64,000 bases of DNA from Candidatus Rokuibacteriota bacterium. Lineage in GTDB: Bacteria; Methylomirabilota; Methylomirabilia; Rokubacteriales; CSP1-6. Below, in pieces: positions 8,529-17,959 of the stretch (its first letter is position 1; each line of letters begins with the position of its first letter). The position numbers and the translations under genes were made by a program. The notes under the pieces were generated by a model that saw only the letters and a program-made list of their open reading frames with translations, was not told the origin of the DNA and searched no databases. Location: contig QHSU01000082.1 of assembly GCA_003220535.1 (NCBI GenBank), forward strand, positions 1 to 64,000, given 5' to 3'.

Positions 8529-9621
8529 TCTGTTCGTCCTGATCGTGGCGGGTATCCTCGCCGAGCGTCCCCTGACGCTGGCGGCGGTGGCGCTCGCGAT
8601 TGTCATCGCCGGTGCGCTCCTGCGTCTCGTGACGCCGCTCCGCTCGACGCTCGCAAGGGCGTTCGGGCGGCACCGGACCGCCGCGCTGCTCGGCGGTGCC
8701 GCGTTGGCGCTCGTGCTCCCCGTGACGCTGCGCTCGAGTCCCTACTGGACGTTCGTCGCGACCCTCGCGCTCCTCTACGTCACCACCGGTCAGGGGCTGA
8801 ATCTCCAGATCGGGACCGCGGGTGTGATCAACCTGGCCGGCGCGGCGTTCGCCGGCCTGGGCGGATACTCCGTCGGGCTCCTCACCGTCAAGACCGGCTG
8901 GCCGCCGTGGCTCGCGGCGGTGGTCGCCCCGTGGGTCGCCGTGGCGGTCGGGACGCTGCTCTTCGTGCCGATCCTCAAGACCCGCGGCCACTACCTGGCA
9001 CTGGTGACGATCGCGTTCGTGTTCATCTTCAACATCCTGATGAACAACCTGGAGTTCACGGGCGGCCCGCAGGGAATCAAGAACATCCCGACGCTCAGAC
9101 TGGGGGGTCACGCGTTCACGGCTCGGCTGACGCTCTTCGGCGTCGACCTGCCCGCGCACGCGAACTTTTACTATGCGGCTCTGGCGACGGCGGGTCTCAC
9201 GACCTGGATCCTCGGACGCCTGCACGACTCATGGCTCGGGCTCGCACTCAACACTCTGCGCGACGACGAGATCGCAGCGCGATGCTGCGGCGTCTCCCTC
9301 ACCCGCGAGAAGCTGATCGCGTTCTCCATCGGCAACTTCTTCATCGGCCTGGGAGGCGCCCTCTACGCCGTGATGGTCGGTTTCGTCTCGCCGCCCGACT
9401 TCGACTTCGGGTACTCGCTCATCATGCTCTCGGTGATCATCATCGGCGGCGTCGATTCGATCGGCGGGGTCGTCCTCGGCGCGTGCCTGCTGCTGCCGCT
9501 CCCCGAGCGCTTCAGGTTCTTGCACGAGTACCGACTTCTGCTGTACGGCCTTGTCATCGTCGTCATGCTGCTCTACCGGCCCCGAGGACTCTGGCCGGCG
9601 GGCATCCGGGGGTACAGGTGA
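8500..9621 (+). CDS. livM: Branched-chain type ABC transporter permease LivM
   Basis: A 373-residue permease, longer than LivH because of two extra N-terminal hydrophobic segments. Family marks are GQGLNLQIGTAGVINLA and the loop TLRDDEIAARCCGVSLTREK near residues 250-270, which docks on the ATPases. It overlaps a 16-codon mini-ORF by ATGA. It pairs with LivH to form the membrane channel of the importer. Confidence 0.9.
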   Translation: MILVWLAEAALFVLIVAGILAERPLTLAAVALAIVIAGALLRLVTPLRSTLARAFGRHRTAALLGGAALALVLPVTLRSSPYWTFVATLALLYVTTGQGLNLQIGTAGVINLAGAAFAGLGGYSVGLLTVKTGWPPWLAAVVAPWVAVAVGTLLFVPILKTRGHYLALVTIAFVFIFNILMNNLEFTGGPQGIKNIPTLRLGGHAFTARLTLFGVDLPAHANFYYAALATAGLTTWILGRLHDSWLGLALNTLRDDEIAARCCGVSLTREKLIAFSIGNFFIGLGGALYAVMVGFVSPPDFDFGYSLIMLSVIIIGGVDSIGGVVLGACLLLPLPERFRFLHEYRLLLYGLVIVVMLLYRPRGLWPAGIRGYR

Positions 9622-9640
9622 GCATCGCGCGCGGGTTCCG

Positions 9641-10423
9641 ATGAGCCTGCTCGAGGTGAAGGGCCTGACGGTGAGGTTCGGCGGACTCGTGGCCCTGGAC
9701 CGCGTGGACGTTGCGGTCGACAGGGGAGAGACGCTCGGGGTCATCGGCCCGAACGGTTCGGGCAAAACCACGCTCTTCAACGCCCTCACCGGGCTTTACG
9801 CGGCCGTCTCCGGCGAGATCAAGTTCCTCGAGCGGTCCTTGTCGGGCCTTGAAGCCCATACGATCGCGCGCCGCGGCATCGCCCGGACGTTCCAGTCGAG
9901 CCGCCTCTGCCGTGAGCTCTCGGTCTTCGACAACATCCTGATCGGCATGCACGCCCACCGCCGCACAGGCCTCCTGGACTCCATCCTTCGCCGGGGCCGC
10001 CTGCGTTCGGAGATGCGCCAGGCTGTCGAGCGCGCCGCCCATCTCCTGAGCCTCTTCAACGGCGAGCTCCCGGGGCGTGGCTTCGAGCGGGTCGGTCAGC
10101 TGCCGCAGATCGACAGGCGTCGCGTGGAGATCTGCCGGGCGCTCGCCTCCCGGCCGCGCCTCCTGCTGCTGGATGAGCCGTCGGCTGGCATGAACCCGGA
10201 GGAGACCGCGGAGCTGATGACGGATCTCCAGATCGTTCGGGAGGAGATGCCGGGGCTCTCCGTGATAATCATCGAGCACGACATGTTCGTGATCGAGGGC
10301 GTGAGCCAGCGCGTCGTGGCGTTCAACTACGGCCGGAAGATCGCCGAGGGGTCCTTCGCCGCCGTCGCGGCCCACGACGAGGTACGCGCAGCCTACCTCG
10401 GCCGGGAGTCTGTCCGTGCTTGA
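9641..10423 (+). CDS. livG: Branched-chain type ABC transporter ATPase LivG
   Basis: A 260-residue ATPase with Walker A GPNGSGKTT, the LivG-type insertion GIARTFQSSRLCRELSVFDN, Walker B RLLLLDEPSAGMNPEE and switch region VIIIEHDM. In the ABC signature position the sequence reads VGQLPQIDRRRVEICRA, so the usual LSYGQQR-like motif is degenerate (LPQIDRRR). That is unusual, although the partner LivF has an intact MSGGEQ. Start ATG at 9641; an upstream ATG at 9551 lies within livM. Confidence 0.88.
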   Translation: MSLLEVKGLTVRFGGLVALDRVDVAVDRGETLGVIGPNGSGKTTLFNALTGLYAAVSGEIKFLERSLSGLEAHTIARRGIARTFQSSRLCRELSVFDNILIGMHAHRRTGLLDSILRRGRLRSEMRQAVERAAHLLSLFNGELPGRGFERVGQLPQIDRRRVEICRALASRPRLLLLDEPSAGMNPEETAELMTDLQIVREEMPGLSVIIIEHDMFVIEGVSQRVVAFNYGRKIAEGSFAAVAAHDEVRAAYLGRESVRA

Positions 10424-11120
10424 ACTACGCGAGGTCTCGACGCGCTATGGCCCGATCACGATGCTCCGCAACGTGTCGCTCGCGATCGGCGCCGGCCAGA
10501 TCGCCTGCCTGCTCGGTCCGAACGGCGCGGGGAAGACCACGCTGATCCGGACGATCCTCGGGATCGTCCGCCCGGCGTCTGGCTCGATCTGGCTCGAGGG
10601 CACGCGCATCGATCTGCTCCGCCCACACCAGATCGTGGCGCGCGGCGTCGCGGTGGTGCCGGAGGGCCGCCGCGTGTTCCCGAGGATGACCGTCGACGAG
10701 AATCTTCGGATGGGCGCGTTCATCGAGTGGGCTCCCGCCGACTTCGCCGCGCGCCGCGACCACGTCTTCTCGCTCTTTCCGCGGCTCGCCGAGCGGAGAG
10801 GGCAAACGGCCGCGACGATGTCCGGGGGCGAGCAGGCGATGCTCGCGATGGGCCGGGCGCTCATGAGCGGGCCCCGGCTGCTGCTGCTCGACGAGCCGTC
10901 GCTCGGTCTGGCGCCGGTGCTGGTCGAGCAACTCTTCGCGATCGTGCAGGCGATCAATCGAAGCGGCACGACCGTCTTTCTGGTCGAGCAGAACGCGCGG
11001 AAGACCCTCGAGATCGCCCACCGCGGCTTTCTCGTGCAGAAGGGTGAGATCGTCGGACACGGCAACGCCGAGGAACTCCGGAACTCTGAGCTTGTACGTC
11101 ATGCGTACCTGCGTGCCTGA
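10416..11120 (+). CDS. livF: Branched-chain type ABC transporter ATPase LivF
   Basis: A 234-residue ATPase starting with GTG and overlapping livG by 8 nt. Walker A is GPNGAGKTT, the signature is TMSGGEQAMLAMGRAL, Walker B is RLLLLDEPSLGLAP and the switch is VFLVEQNA. Length and order match LivF, the last subunit of the importer. The next gene starts 20 bp downstream on the same strand, so metabolic genes may be co-transcribed with the transporter. Confidence 0.92.
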   Translation: MLELREVSTRYGPITMLRNVSLAIGAGQIACLLGPNGAGKTTLIRTILGIVRPASGSIWLEGTRIDLLRPHQIVARGVAVVPEGRRVFPRMTVDENLRMGAFIEWAPADFAARRDHVFSLFPRLAERRGQTAATMSGGEQAMLAMGRALMSGPRLLLLDEPSLGLAPVLVEQLFAIVQAINRSGTTVFLVEQNARKTLEIAHRGFLVQKGEIVGHGNAEELRNSELVRHAYLRA

Positions 11121-11140
11121 CGAGGGGGGGTCGACGTCCG

Positions 11141-13426
11141 GTGAACCGTCTCGCCGTGCTCGAGCGCATCCAGAAGCAGGTGCTGTGGCTCGGCACCTAC
11201 ATGGTGCATCACGCCAACGTCCTGCGCGCGAATCCCGACGGCGTGAAGGTCGGCGGCCACCAGGCGTCGTCGTCGTCCATCGTCAGTCTCCTGACCGCGC
11301 TCTATTTCGACGCGCTCCGAAGCGACGATCTCGTCGCGGTCAAGGCCCACGCCTCGCCCGCGTTCTATGCGATCCAGTACCTGCGCGGCCGGCTCACGGC
11401 CGGGGCCCTTCGCGAGCTTCGCAGCTTCGGCGGACTCCAGGCCTATCCGAGCCGGCGCAAGAACGCGGACGTCGTCGACCTCTCGACCGGCTCGATGGGG
11501 CTCGGCGCCGTGCAGGCGACGTTCGGCGCGCTGGCGTCGCGGTACGTCGTCGACCACTTCGGCGACCGGCCGGGCGGGCGGGTCGTCGTCATCGTCGGCG
11601 ACGCCGAGCTCGACGAGGGCAACGTGGGAGAGGCGCTGGCCGAGGAAGTCGTCGCGCGGCTCGCGAACGTCCTCTGGATCGTCGACGTGAACCGCCAGTC
11701 GCTCGACCGCATCGTTCCCGACGGCCGCCTGCGCCAGATGCGGGCGATGTTCGAAGCCGGCGGGTGGCACGTCATCGACCTTCGGTGGGGTGGGAAGCTT
11801 CAGGGCTTTTTCGGCAATCGCGGGGGCGACCGGCTTCGCAACCGTCTCCACGCCATGCCGAACGCTGAGTACCAGCGGCTGCTCCGGCTGCCGGCGGGCG
11901 CCGTGCGCAAGGCGCTCGTCACGGACAGCGCCGGCGGAATCGATCGGACACTCGACCGGCTGCTGTCGAGCACGAGCGACGCGGCCCTGGGCGAGCTCGT
12001 CGCCGATCTCGGAGGTCACGACCTCCGGCTGATCCTCGAGGCCTTCGCGGAAGCCGGACGCGTCGGCGATCGGCCTTCGGTCATCTTCGCCCACACCATC
12101 AAGGGCTGGGGGCTCCCGCTCGCTGGCGATCCGCTCAATCACACGATGCTCCTCACCCAGAGCCAGGTGGACGACCTGCGCAGGTCGCTCGATATCGACG
12201 CGGGCGCGGAGTGGGACGGGTTCGCCACGGACAGCGAAGAGGCCGATCTCGTGCGCCGGCTCCCGGCGCTCTTCACACCTCCGGCGCCGAAGGCCTCGAG
12301 CGTCGAGGTCCCCGCGCAGCTCGACGAAACCTACCCGCCCCAGTGTTCGACCCAGGAGGCGTTTGGACGGGTGCTCGGCGCGTTGAGCCGGCTCCCCGTC
12401 GCCGATCGCATCGTGACGGTGTCGGCCGACGTCGCCGTGACCACGCACCTCGTGGGCTGGATCAACCGCAAGGGCGTTTACTTTCCGCAAGCGCGTTCGA
12501 GCGCATTCGCCGACGTCCCACAAGCGGTCCAGTGGAAGGAATCGCCGGCGGGCCAGCACATCGAGCTCGGCATCGCCGAGCACAACCTCTTCCTGCTCCT
12601 GGGCGCCCTTGGTCTCTCGCGCGAGCTCTACGGCGAGACGCTGCTGCCGATCGGCACCCTCTACGATCCCTTCGTCACCCGCGGGCTCGATGCCCTCTAT
12701 CACGCCCTCTACTCCGGCGCGCGCTTCGTCGTGGCGGCGACGCCCTCGGGCATCAGCCTCTCGCCCGAGGGCGGCGCGCACCAGTCGGTGATCACGCCGG
12801 GAATCGGCGTCGCGTTGCCGGGGATCGTCTACTGGGATCCGGCGTTCGCCCGGGAGGTCGAATGGATCCTGCTCGAAGGGCTCCGGGGGCTCGCCGACGG
12901 GCAGGGCGAGGCGGTCTATCTGAGGCTCTCGACCCGCCCGGTCGACCAGTCGCTTGCGCTCCCGCCGAGCCCGGCACATCGGGCCGGCGTCCTTCGGGGT
13001 GCCTACCGGCTCGTGGACGCGCGCGGCGAGCCGGGCTGGGACCCGGACACGAACGCGGTCAGCGTCTTCGCCGCCGGGATGACCGTTCCCGAGGCGGTCC
13101 AGGCCGGCCGCGCGCTGCGCGAGCGCGGAGTGCTGGCGAGCATCTTCGCGGTCACCAGCCCCGATCGCCTCTATCGAGACCTGCGAGGGCCGCGTCCCTA
13201 TCTCGAGGAGCTCGTGGGTGCCGAGGAGGAGGGCGTGCCCGTCGTGTCGGTGCTCGACGGCCACTCGCTGGCGCTCGCCTTCATTGGCGCAGCGCTCGGC
13301 GTGCCGCAGATAGCGCTCGGCGTGGACGACTTCGGCCAGTCCGGCGCGCGCGCCGATCTCTATCGCCACTACGGCATCGACGCCCCGGCGATCCTGAGCG
13401 CGGCGCGCGTTCTGCTCGGGGGCTGA
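11141..13426 (+). CDS. Thiamin-diphosphate 2-oxoacid dehydrogenase E1-like / transketolase-like enzyme
   Basis: A 761-residue single-chain enzyme related to homodimeric pyruvate dehydrogenase E1 (AceE) and its MdeB-like relatives. The ThDP motif is visible as VGDAELDEGNVGEAL followed about 25 residues later by WIVDVNRQSLDR. The pyrimidine-domain segment HIELGIAEHNLF supplies the activating glutamate. It is shorter than AceE (about 890 residues). No E2 or E3 gene is near. It lies 20 bp after livF and 60 bp before glcD, which suggests it acts on an acid imported or made by this cluster. GTG start. Confidence 0.8.
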   Translation: MNRLAVLERIQKQVLWLGTYMVHHANVLRANPDGVKVGGHQASSSSIVSLLTALYFDALRSDDLVAVKAHASPAFYAIQYLRGRLTAGALRELRSFGGLQAYPSRRKNADVVDLSTGSMGLGAVQATFGALASRYVVDHFGDRPGGRVVVIVGDAELDEGNVGEALAEEVVARLANVLWIVDVNRQSLDRIVPDGRLRQMRAMFEAGGWHVIDLRWGGKLQGFFGNRGGDRLRNRLHAMPNAEYQRLLRLPAGAVRKALVTDSAGGIDRTLDRLLSSTSDAALGELVADLGGHDLRLILEAFAEAGRVGDRPSVIFAHTIKGWGLPLAGDPLNHTMLLTQSQVDDLRRSLDIDAGAEWDGFATDSEEADLVRRLPALFTPPAPKASSVEVPAQLDETYPPQCSTQEAFGRVLGALSRLPVADRIVTVSADVAVTTHLVGWINRKGVYFPQARSSAFADVPQAVQWKESPAGQHIELGIAEHNLFLLLGALGLSRELYGETLLPIGTLYDPFVTRGLDALYHALYSGARFVVAATPSGISLSPEGGAHQSVITPGIGVALPGIVYWDPAFAREVEWILLEGLRGLADGQGEAVYLRLSTRPVDQSLALPPSPAHRAGVLRGAYRLVDARGEPGWDPDTNAVSVFAAGMTVPEAVQAGRALRERGVLASIFAVTSPDRLYRDLRGPRPYLEELVGAEEEGVPVVSVLDGHSLALAFIGAALGVPQIALGVDDFGQSGARADLYRHYGIDAPAILSAARVLLGG

Positions 13427-13486
13427 GCCGCTCCGGCGCCGCCGTGGATCTCACCACGACCGGTTAGGTATAATCCGCTCAACCCC

Positions 13487-14962
13487 ATGGCGACGCTGAG
13501 CGATTCCAGAAAACGCGAGCTTCGGCGGGAGCTCGAGTCGATCGTCGGGCCCGGCGCGGTCCTGTCGGACGCCGACGAGCTGATGGTGTACGAGTCCGAC
13601 GGGCTCACCCTGTTCCGCGCGCTCGCCGACTTCGTCGTCTTTCCCACGTCGGTCGACCACGTCTCGGCGATCGTGAAGCTCGCCAACCGGGAGAGTCTCC
13701 CGTTCGTCGCCCGCGGGGCCGGCACGGGGCTCTCGGGCGGATGCCTGCCGGCCGAGGGCGGCATCGTGCTCTCGCTGATGCGGATGAACCGCGTGCTCGA
13801 GGTCGACTACGACAACCAGATCGTCGTCGTCGAGCCCGGGCTCGTCAACCTGCACCTTTCGTGGAAGGTCGGCCCGCGCGGCTACTACTATGCGCCCGAT
13901 CCGTCGAGCCAGCAGGCGTGTACGATCGGCGGCAACATCGCCAACAACTCCGGCGGCCCGCACACCCTGAAGTACGGGGTCACCACGAACCACGTCCTGG
14001 GGCTCGAGGTCGTCATGCCCGATGGCGAGATCGTCTGGCTCGGCGGCAAGACGCGAGAGACGTGCGGCTACGACCTCGCCGGCGTGTTCGTGGGCTCCGA
14101 GGGCACCTTCGGGATCGCCACCAAGATCGTCGTCCGCATCCTCAAGAAGCCCCAGGCCGTCAAGACCGTGCTGGCGGTGTTCGACGCCATCGATCGCGCG
14201 TCCGCGGCCGTGTCGGCGATCATCGCGCGGGGGCTCGTCCCCGCGGCGATGGAGATGATCGACCACTTGACGATCCAGGCGGTCGAGGACGCGTTCAACT
14301 GCGGCTACCCGCGTGACGCCGACGCGGCGCTCCTCATCGAGCTCGACGGCCTTGCGGTCGGCATGGAGGTCCAGGCCGAGCGAATCGTCGAGGCGTGCCG
14401 CGAGGCGGGCGCGCGCGAGATCCGCACGGCGAAGACCGAGGCCGAGCGGCAGCTCCTCTGGAAGGGACGCAAGTCGGCGTTCGGCGCGTACGGTCGTGTG
14501 TCGCCGGCCTACATGGTGATGGACGGCGTCATCCCGCGCACGAAGCTCCCGTACGTGCTGGGGCGCGTGAACGAGATCGTGGCCGCCTCCGGGTTGCGGG
14601 TCGGCAACGTGTTTCACGCCGGCGACGGCAATCTCCATCCCAACATCCTCTACGATCCGCGCAAGCCGGGCGAGGAGGCGCGCGTCGTGGCGGCGGGCGC
14701 CGAGATCATGAAGGTCTGCGCTCAAGTTGGTGGGTCGATCTCTGGCGAGCACGGCATCGGCCTTGAAAAGGTCGACTTCATGCCGTTCATCTTTTCTGCC
14801 GCTGATCTTGCTCTCATGCTCCGTCTCAAGACCGCCTTCAATCCCGCTGGGCTGTGCAACCCGGGCAAGATCTTTCCCACCAAGAAGTCCTGCGTCGAGG
14901 TCGGGCCCGTCGCCTACCGGCCGCACGCGATCGAAGAAAAGGGCCTCGCCCAGCGCTTCTAG
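13487..14962 (+). CDS. glcD: Glycolate/lactate oxidase FAD subunit
   Basis: A 491-residue FAD-linked oxidase of the VAO/PCMH family. The FAD-binding stretch PFVARGAGTGLSGG (residues about 74-87), the Gly-rich CTIGGNIANNSGGPHTLKYG and the C-terminal HAGDGNLHPN plus GEHGIGLEK are all intact. With glcE and glcF it should form the membrane-associated complex that oxidises glycolate (or D-lactate) and feeds electrons to quinone. It starts 60 bp after the E1-like gene. Confidence 0.92.
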   Translation: MATLSDSRKRELRRELESIVGPGAVLSDADELMVYESDGLTLFRALADFVVFPTSVDHVSAIVKLANRESLPFVARGAGTGLSGGCLPAEGGIVLSLMRMNRVLEVDYDNQIVVVEPGLVNLHLSWKVGPRGYYYAPDPSSQQACTIGGNIANNSGGPHTLKYGVTTNHVLGLEVVMPDGEIVWLGGKTRETCGYDLAGVFVGSEGTFGIATKIVVRILKKPQAVKTVLAVFDAIDRASAAVSAIIARGLVPAAMEMIDHLTIQAVEDAFNCGYPRDADAALLIELDGLAVGMEVQAERIVEACREAGAREIRTAKTEAERQLLWKGRKSAFGAYGRVSPAYMVMDGVIPRTKLPYVLGRVNEIVAASGLRVGNVFHAGDGNLHPNILYDPRKPGEEARVVAAGAEIMKVCAQVGGSISGEHGIGLEKVDFMPFIFSAADLALMLRLKTAFNPAGLCNPGKIFPTKKSCVEVGPVAYRPHAIEEKGLAQRF

Positions 14963-14982
14963 CGCGGGCCGTTGCCGTCTCC

Positions 14983-16356
14983 GTGCCGGACGCGCTGCTC
15001 GAAAAGCTCTGCGCCGCGGTCGGCTCTCCGAATGTCCTCACCGGGATCGAGCTCTCCCCGTACGTCGTCGAAGGCCGGACACCCGAGGCGGCGGTCTTCC
15101 CCGCGTCGGTCGAGGAGGTCGCCGCGGTGATCGCGCTGGCTGCGGAGGCGGGCATGCCGGTGACGCCCTGGGGAGGCGGGACCGCCGCGAGCGTCGGCCT
15201 GCCGGCCGCCCGCTCCGGGCTCGTCCTCGGGCTGCGCCGGCTGGGCCGGTTGCTGGACCACGAGCCCGGCGACCTGACGGCGACCGTCGAAGCCGGGATG
15301 ACCATCGCGGCGTTCCAGGCCGTGCTCCGCGGCCGGGGCCAGTGGATGTCGCTCGATCCCGCCGACGCCGACCGCGCGACCGTGGGCGGCGTGCTCGCGA
15401 CGAACGCGTACGGGCCGCGCCGGCACCTCTACGGCACGGCCCGCGACCTCTTGATCGGCGTCACGGTCGTCACGGCCGATGGCGCCGTCGTGAAGGGCGG
15501 CGGCAAGGTGGTGAAGAACGTCGCCGGATACGACCTGCCGAAGCTCTTCATCGGTTCGTACGGCACGCTCGGCGTGATCGTCGAGGCGACGGTGAAGCTG
15601 CGGCCGCTGCCCGATCAGGAAGAGCTCGTGGGCGTCCGCTTCGATTGCCTGAAGGATGCGGGCGCGGCGGTGAGATCGATCATGGCCAGCGATCTGATTC
15701 CGAACGCCATCGAGCTCCTGGACGCCAGCGCCACGACCGGCGCCGGGGTCGCCGGGAGCGCGCGCGGCGTCGGAACGACACCCGGCGGCGGGCCCTCCGC
15801 CAGCCCGGCGCCGACCGCGACGCTGGTCGTGGGGTTCGACGGGGTGCGCGAGCAAGTCGACTGGCAGCGCGCGGAGCTCGCGCGTCTGATGGGGCCGCTC
15901 GGTGCACACGACGTTCAATCGCTCGAGGCTCGGGTCTGGCCCCGGCTCGCGACGGCGGCGCGCGCGGCGGTTCCCCTCACGGCCGCGGTGATGGTGTTCG
16001 CGGTCCTGCCGAGCCAGGTCGCGGAGACGATGGAGCAGGGTGCGGGCATGGCTCGCGCGCGCGGGCTCCACGCGGCGTGGGCGGCTCACGCGGGGGTCGG
16101 TGTCGTGCGCGCCGCGCTCGCGGCCGACGCGGTGCCGAAGAAACCCGCGGCGATCGCCGCGGTGCTCGCGGAGTGGCGTGAGATGGCGCGCGCCGGCGGC
16201 GGCCACGCGACCCTCGAATGGGCGCCGCTTTCGGTGAAATCTCAGATCCCTGTCTGGGACGATCCGGGCGCCGCCGGGCGCATCATGGAGCGGATCAAGG
16301 CCCAGCTCGACCCGCGCAACATCCTCAATCGGGGCCGGTTCGTTGCCGGCATCTGA
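14983..16356 (+). CDS. glcE: Glycolate oxidase FAD-binding subunit
   Basis: A 457-residue protein with the same FAD-binding fold as GlcD but more divergent: TPWGGGTAASVG and VGGVLATNAYGPRRHLYG align with the flavin-contact loops. GTG at 14983 gives the normal N-terminus; the frame is open back into glcD but without family-like residues. The segment encoded about 15740-15810 (GAGVAGSARGVGTTPGGG) is a low-complexity Gly/Ala insertion not usual in GlcE. It is followed by a 259-bp gap holding a nested palindrome. Confidence 0.85.
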   Translation: MPDALLEKLCAAVGSPNVLTGIELSPYVVEGRTPEAAVFPASVEEVAAVIALAAEAGMPVTPWGGGTAASVGLPAARSGLVLGLRRLGRLLDHEPGDLTATVEAGMTIAAFQAVLRGRGQWMSLDPADADRATVGGVLATNAYGPRRHLYGTARDLLIGVTVVTADGAVVKGGGKVVKNVAGYDLPKLFIGSYGTLGVIVEATVKLRPLPDQEELVGVRFDCLKDAGAAVRSIMASDLIPNAIELLDASATTGAGVAGSARGVGTTPGGGPSASPAPTATLVVGFDGVREQVDWQRAELARLMGPLGAHDVQSLEARVWPRLATAARAAVPLTAAVMVFAVLPSQVAETMEQGAGMARARGLHAAWAAHAGVGVVRAALAADAVPKKPAAIAAVLAEWREMARAGGGHATLEWAPLSVKSQIPVWDDPGAAGRIMERIKAQLDPRNILNRGRFVAGI

Positions 16357-16408
16357 GGCCATGGCGCGCTGTCGCCGAGGTCATGCTAAGACTCGGTCGC
16401 GCGTATCC

Positions 16409-16563
16409 GGCGTCGACGGGCGCGTGCGGCAGGGATCGCTCGGACCACGCGGCGCGCGATCGCTGCCCCGCGGCGGCTGGGCTCCATCCAGGCGCGCGGA
16501 GGCCCGTCGCCGCGTTGCGGGAACGGGTCCGAGCGACCCCTACCGCACGCGCCCGTCGACGCC
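16409..16563 (-). repeat. 155-bp nested palindrome between glcE and glcF
   Basis: Arms 16409-16444 and 16528-16563 are 36-bp inverted repeats with two mismatches. Inside, 16447-16454 pairs with 16508-16515 (ACGCGGCG/CGCCGCGT), and a smaller inner ladder closes on CTGG-GCTCCAT-CCAG. Both arm mismatches are C-A type on the plus strand but G-U wobble pairs in a minus-strand transcript. The element is non-coding and could be a structured antisense RNA, an RNA-processing hairpin, or a remnant of a small transposable element. Confidence 0.6.
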
Positions 16564-16615
16564 TGCGTCTGCGTCGCTGGCTTTTGAGATGATCTTGGAG
16601 GTGGGACGCTAGCGC

Positions 16616-17959
16616 ATGGACGCGGACACGACGAGTCACGCATCGCCGCCGGCCGGAGTCGGGCCGTTGACCCTGCACGGGCTTTCGGTGGAGGGCGTGA
16701 ACCAGTGCGTCCACTGTGGTCTCTGCCTGGCGTACTGCCCGACGTTCTCCGAGCTCGGCACGGAGATGGACTCGCCGCGCGGACGCATCTTCCTCATCAA
16801 ATCCCTCGCCGAGGGGCGCATGTCGCTCAGCGACTCGACGGTGCGCCATCTCTCGCTCTGCCTCGATTGCCGTGCCTGCGAGACGGTGTGTCCGGCCGGG
16901 GTCCCGTACGGAAGGCTCATCGAAGCGGCCAAGGCCGAGATCGAGCGCCAGCAGCCCGGCGCGCCGTCGCGCCGGCTGTTCCGCTGGCTCAACTTCGGAC
17001 TCCTCCTCGGCCATCCGCGCCTGCTCGCCCTGGCTGCGACGGCGGCGCGTCTCTATCAGGCGAGCGGGCTCCAGCGGCTCGTTCGTAGAACAGGCCTCGT
17101 CCGGCTCCTGCCCGGGACGCTGCCGGCCTGGGAGGCGCTGCTGCCGCCGGTGCCGACGAGGTCCGAGCGGAGGCCGCCACCGCCCGTCACGTCCGCCGAG
17201 GGCCCGCGGCGCGCACGCGTCGCTTTGCTCACCGGATGTGTCCAGTCCATCATCTTCGGCGCCCACAACCGCGCGACCGCGCGCGTGCTGGCGAAGAACG
17301 GCTGCGACGTGATCGTCCCCGAGGGCCAGGGATGCTGCGGCGCGCTGAACGCCCACGGCGGTGATCACGCGCGCGCCCTGGCGATGGCCCGCGAGACGAT
17401 CGAGACGTTCGAGGCGGTCCCTGTGGATGTCGCCGTCGTGAACACGTCCGGGTGCGGCGCCCACATGAAGGCGTACGGACACCTGCTCGCCGATGACAAG
17501 GCCTACGCCGAGCGCGCGCGGCGGTTCGCGGCTTCCGTCCGGGACATCGCCGAGTTTCTGGCGCAGGAGCCGCTGCGCGGCCCGCTCTCGCCCGTCGCCT
17601 TGACGTGCACGTACCATGATCCCTGTCACGTCGTCCACGGCCAGAAGATCAAGAGCGAGCCCCGTCAGCTCCTGGCCCAGATCCCCGGGCTTCGGGTCAT
17701 CGAGCTGACCGAGTCGGACTGGTGCTGCGGGTCGGCCGGGATCTACAACCTCACGCAACCCGAGATGGCGACGCGGCTCCTGCACCGCAAGGTGAGCCAC
17801 GTGCTGGCGACGGGGGCCGAGGCGGTCGTGACCGCCAATCCGGGCTGCATCCTCCAGATCCAGGCCGGGCTGGGCGCCCACGCGGCGCCCGTTCGCGTCA
17901 TGCATCTCGTCGAGGTGCTCGATCGCGCCTACGGCGGTGATCCGGACGGGGCGCGATGA
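16616..17959 (+). CDS. glcF: Glycolate oxidase iron-sulfur subunit
   Basis: A 447-residue protein with two ferredoxin-like 4Fe-4S motifs (CVHCGLCLAYCP near residue 31 and CLDCRACETVCP near residue 82) followed by two cysteine-rich CCG domains (GCCGALNAHGG and WCCGSAGIYN). It carries electrons from GlcD/GlcE to the quinone pool. It is separated from glcE by a 259-bp gap with a large palindrome, which may affect expression relative to glcDE, and it overlaps moaB by 4 nt. Confidence 0.92.
   Translation: MDADTTSHASPPAGVGPLTLHGLSVEGVNQCVHCGLCLAYCPTFSELGTEMDSPRGRIFLIKSLAEGRMSLSDSTVRHLSLCLDCRACETVCPAGVPYGRLIEAAKAEIERQQPGAPSRRLFRWLNFGLLLGHPRLLALAATAARLYQASGLQRLVRRTGLVRLLPGTLPAWEALLPPVPTRSERRPPPPVTSAEGPRRARVALLTGCVQSIIFGAHNRATARVLAKNGCDVIVPEGQGCCGALNAHGGDHARALAMARETIETFEAVPVDVAVVNTSGCGAHMKAYGHLLADDKAYAERARRFAASVRDIAEFLAQEPLRGPLSPVALTCTYHDPCHVVHGQKIKSEPRQLLAQIPGLRVIELTESDWCCGSAGIYNLTQPEMATRLLHRKVSHVLATGAEAVVTANPGCILQIQAGLGAHAAPVRVMHLVEVLDRAYGGDPDGAR

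Noticed and set aside
16343..16612. Arginine-rich plus-strand open frame between glcE and glcF
   Set aside because: It runs through the palindrome, has no recognisable domain and no ribosome site, and frames of this kind are common by chance at this GC content.
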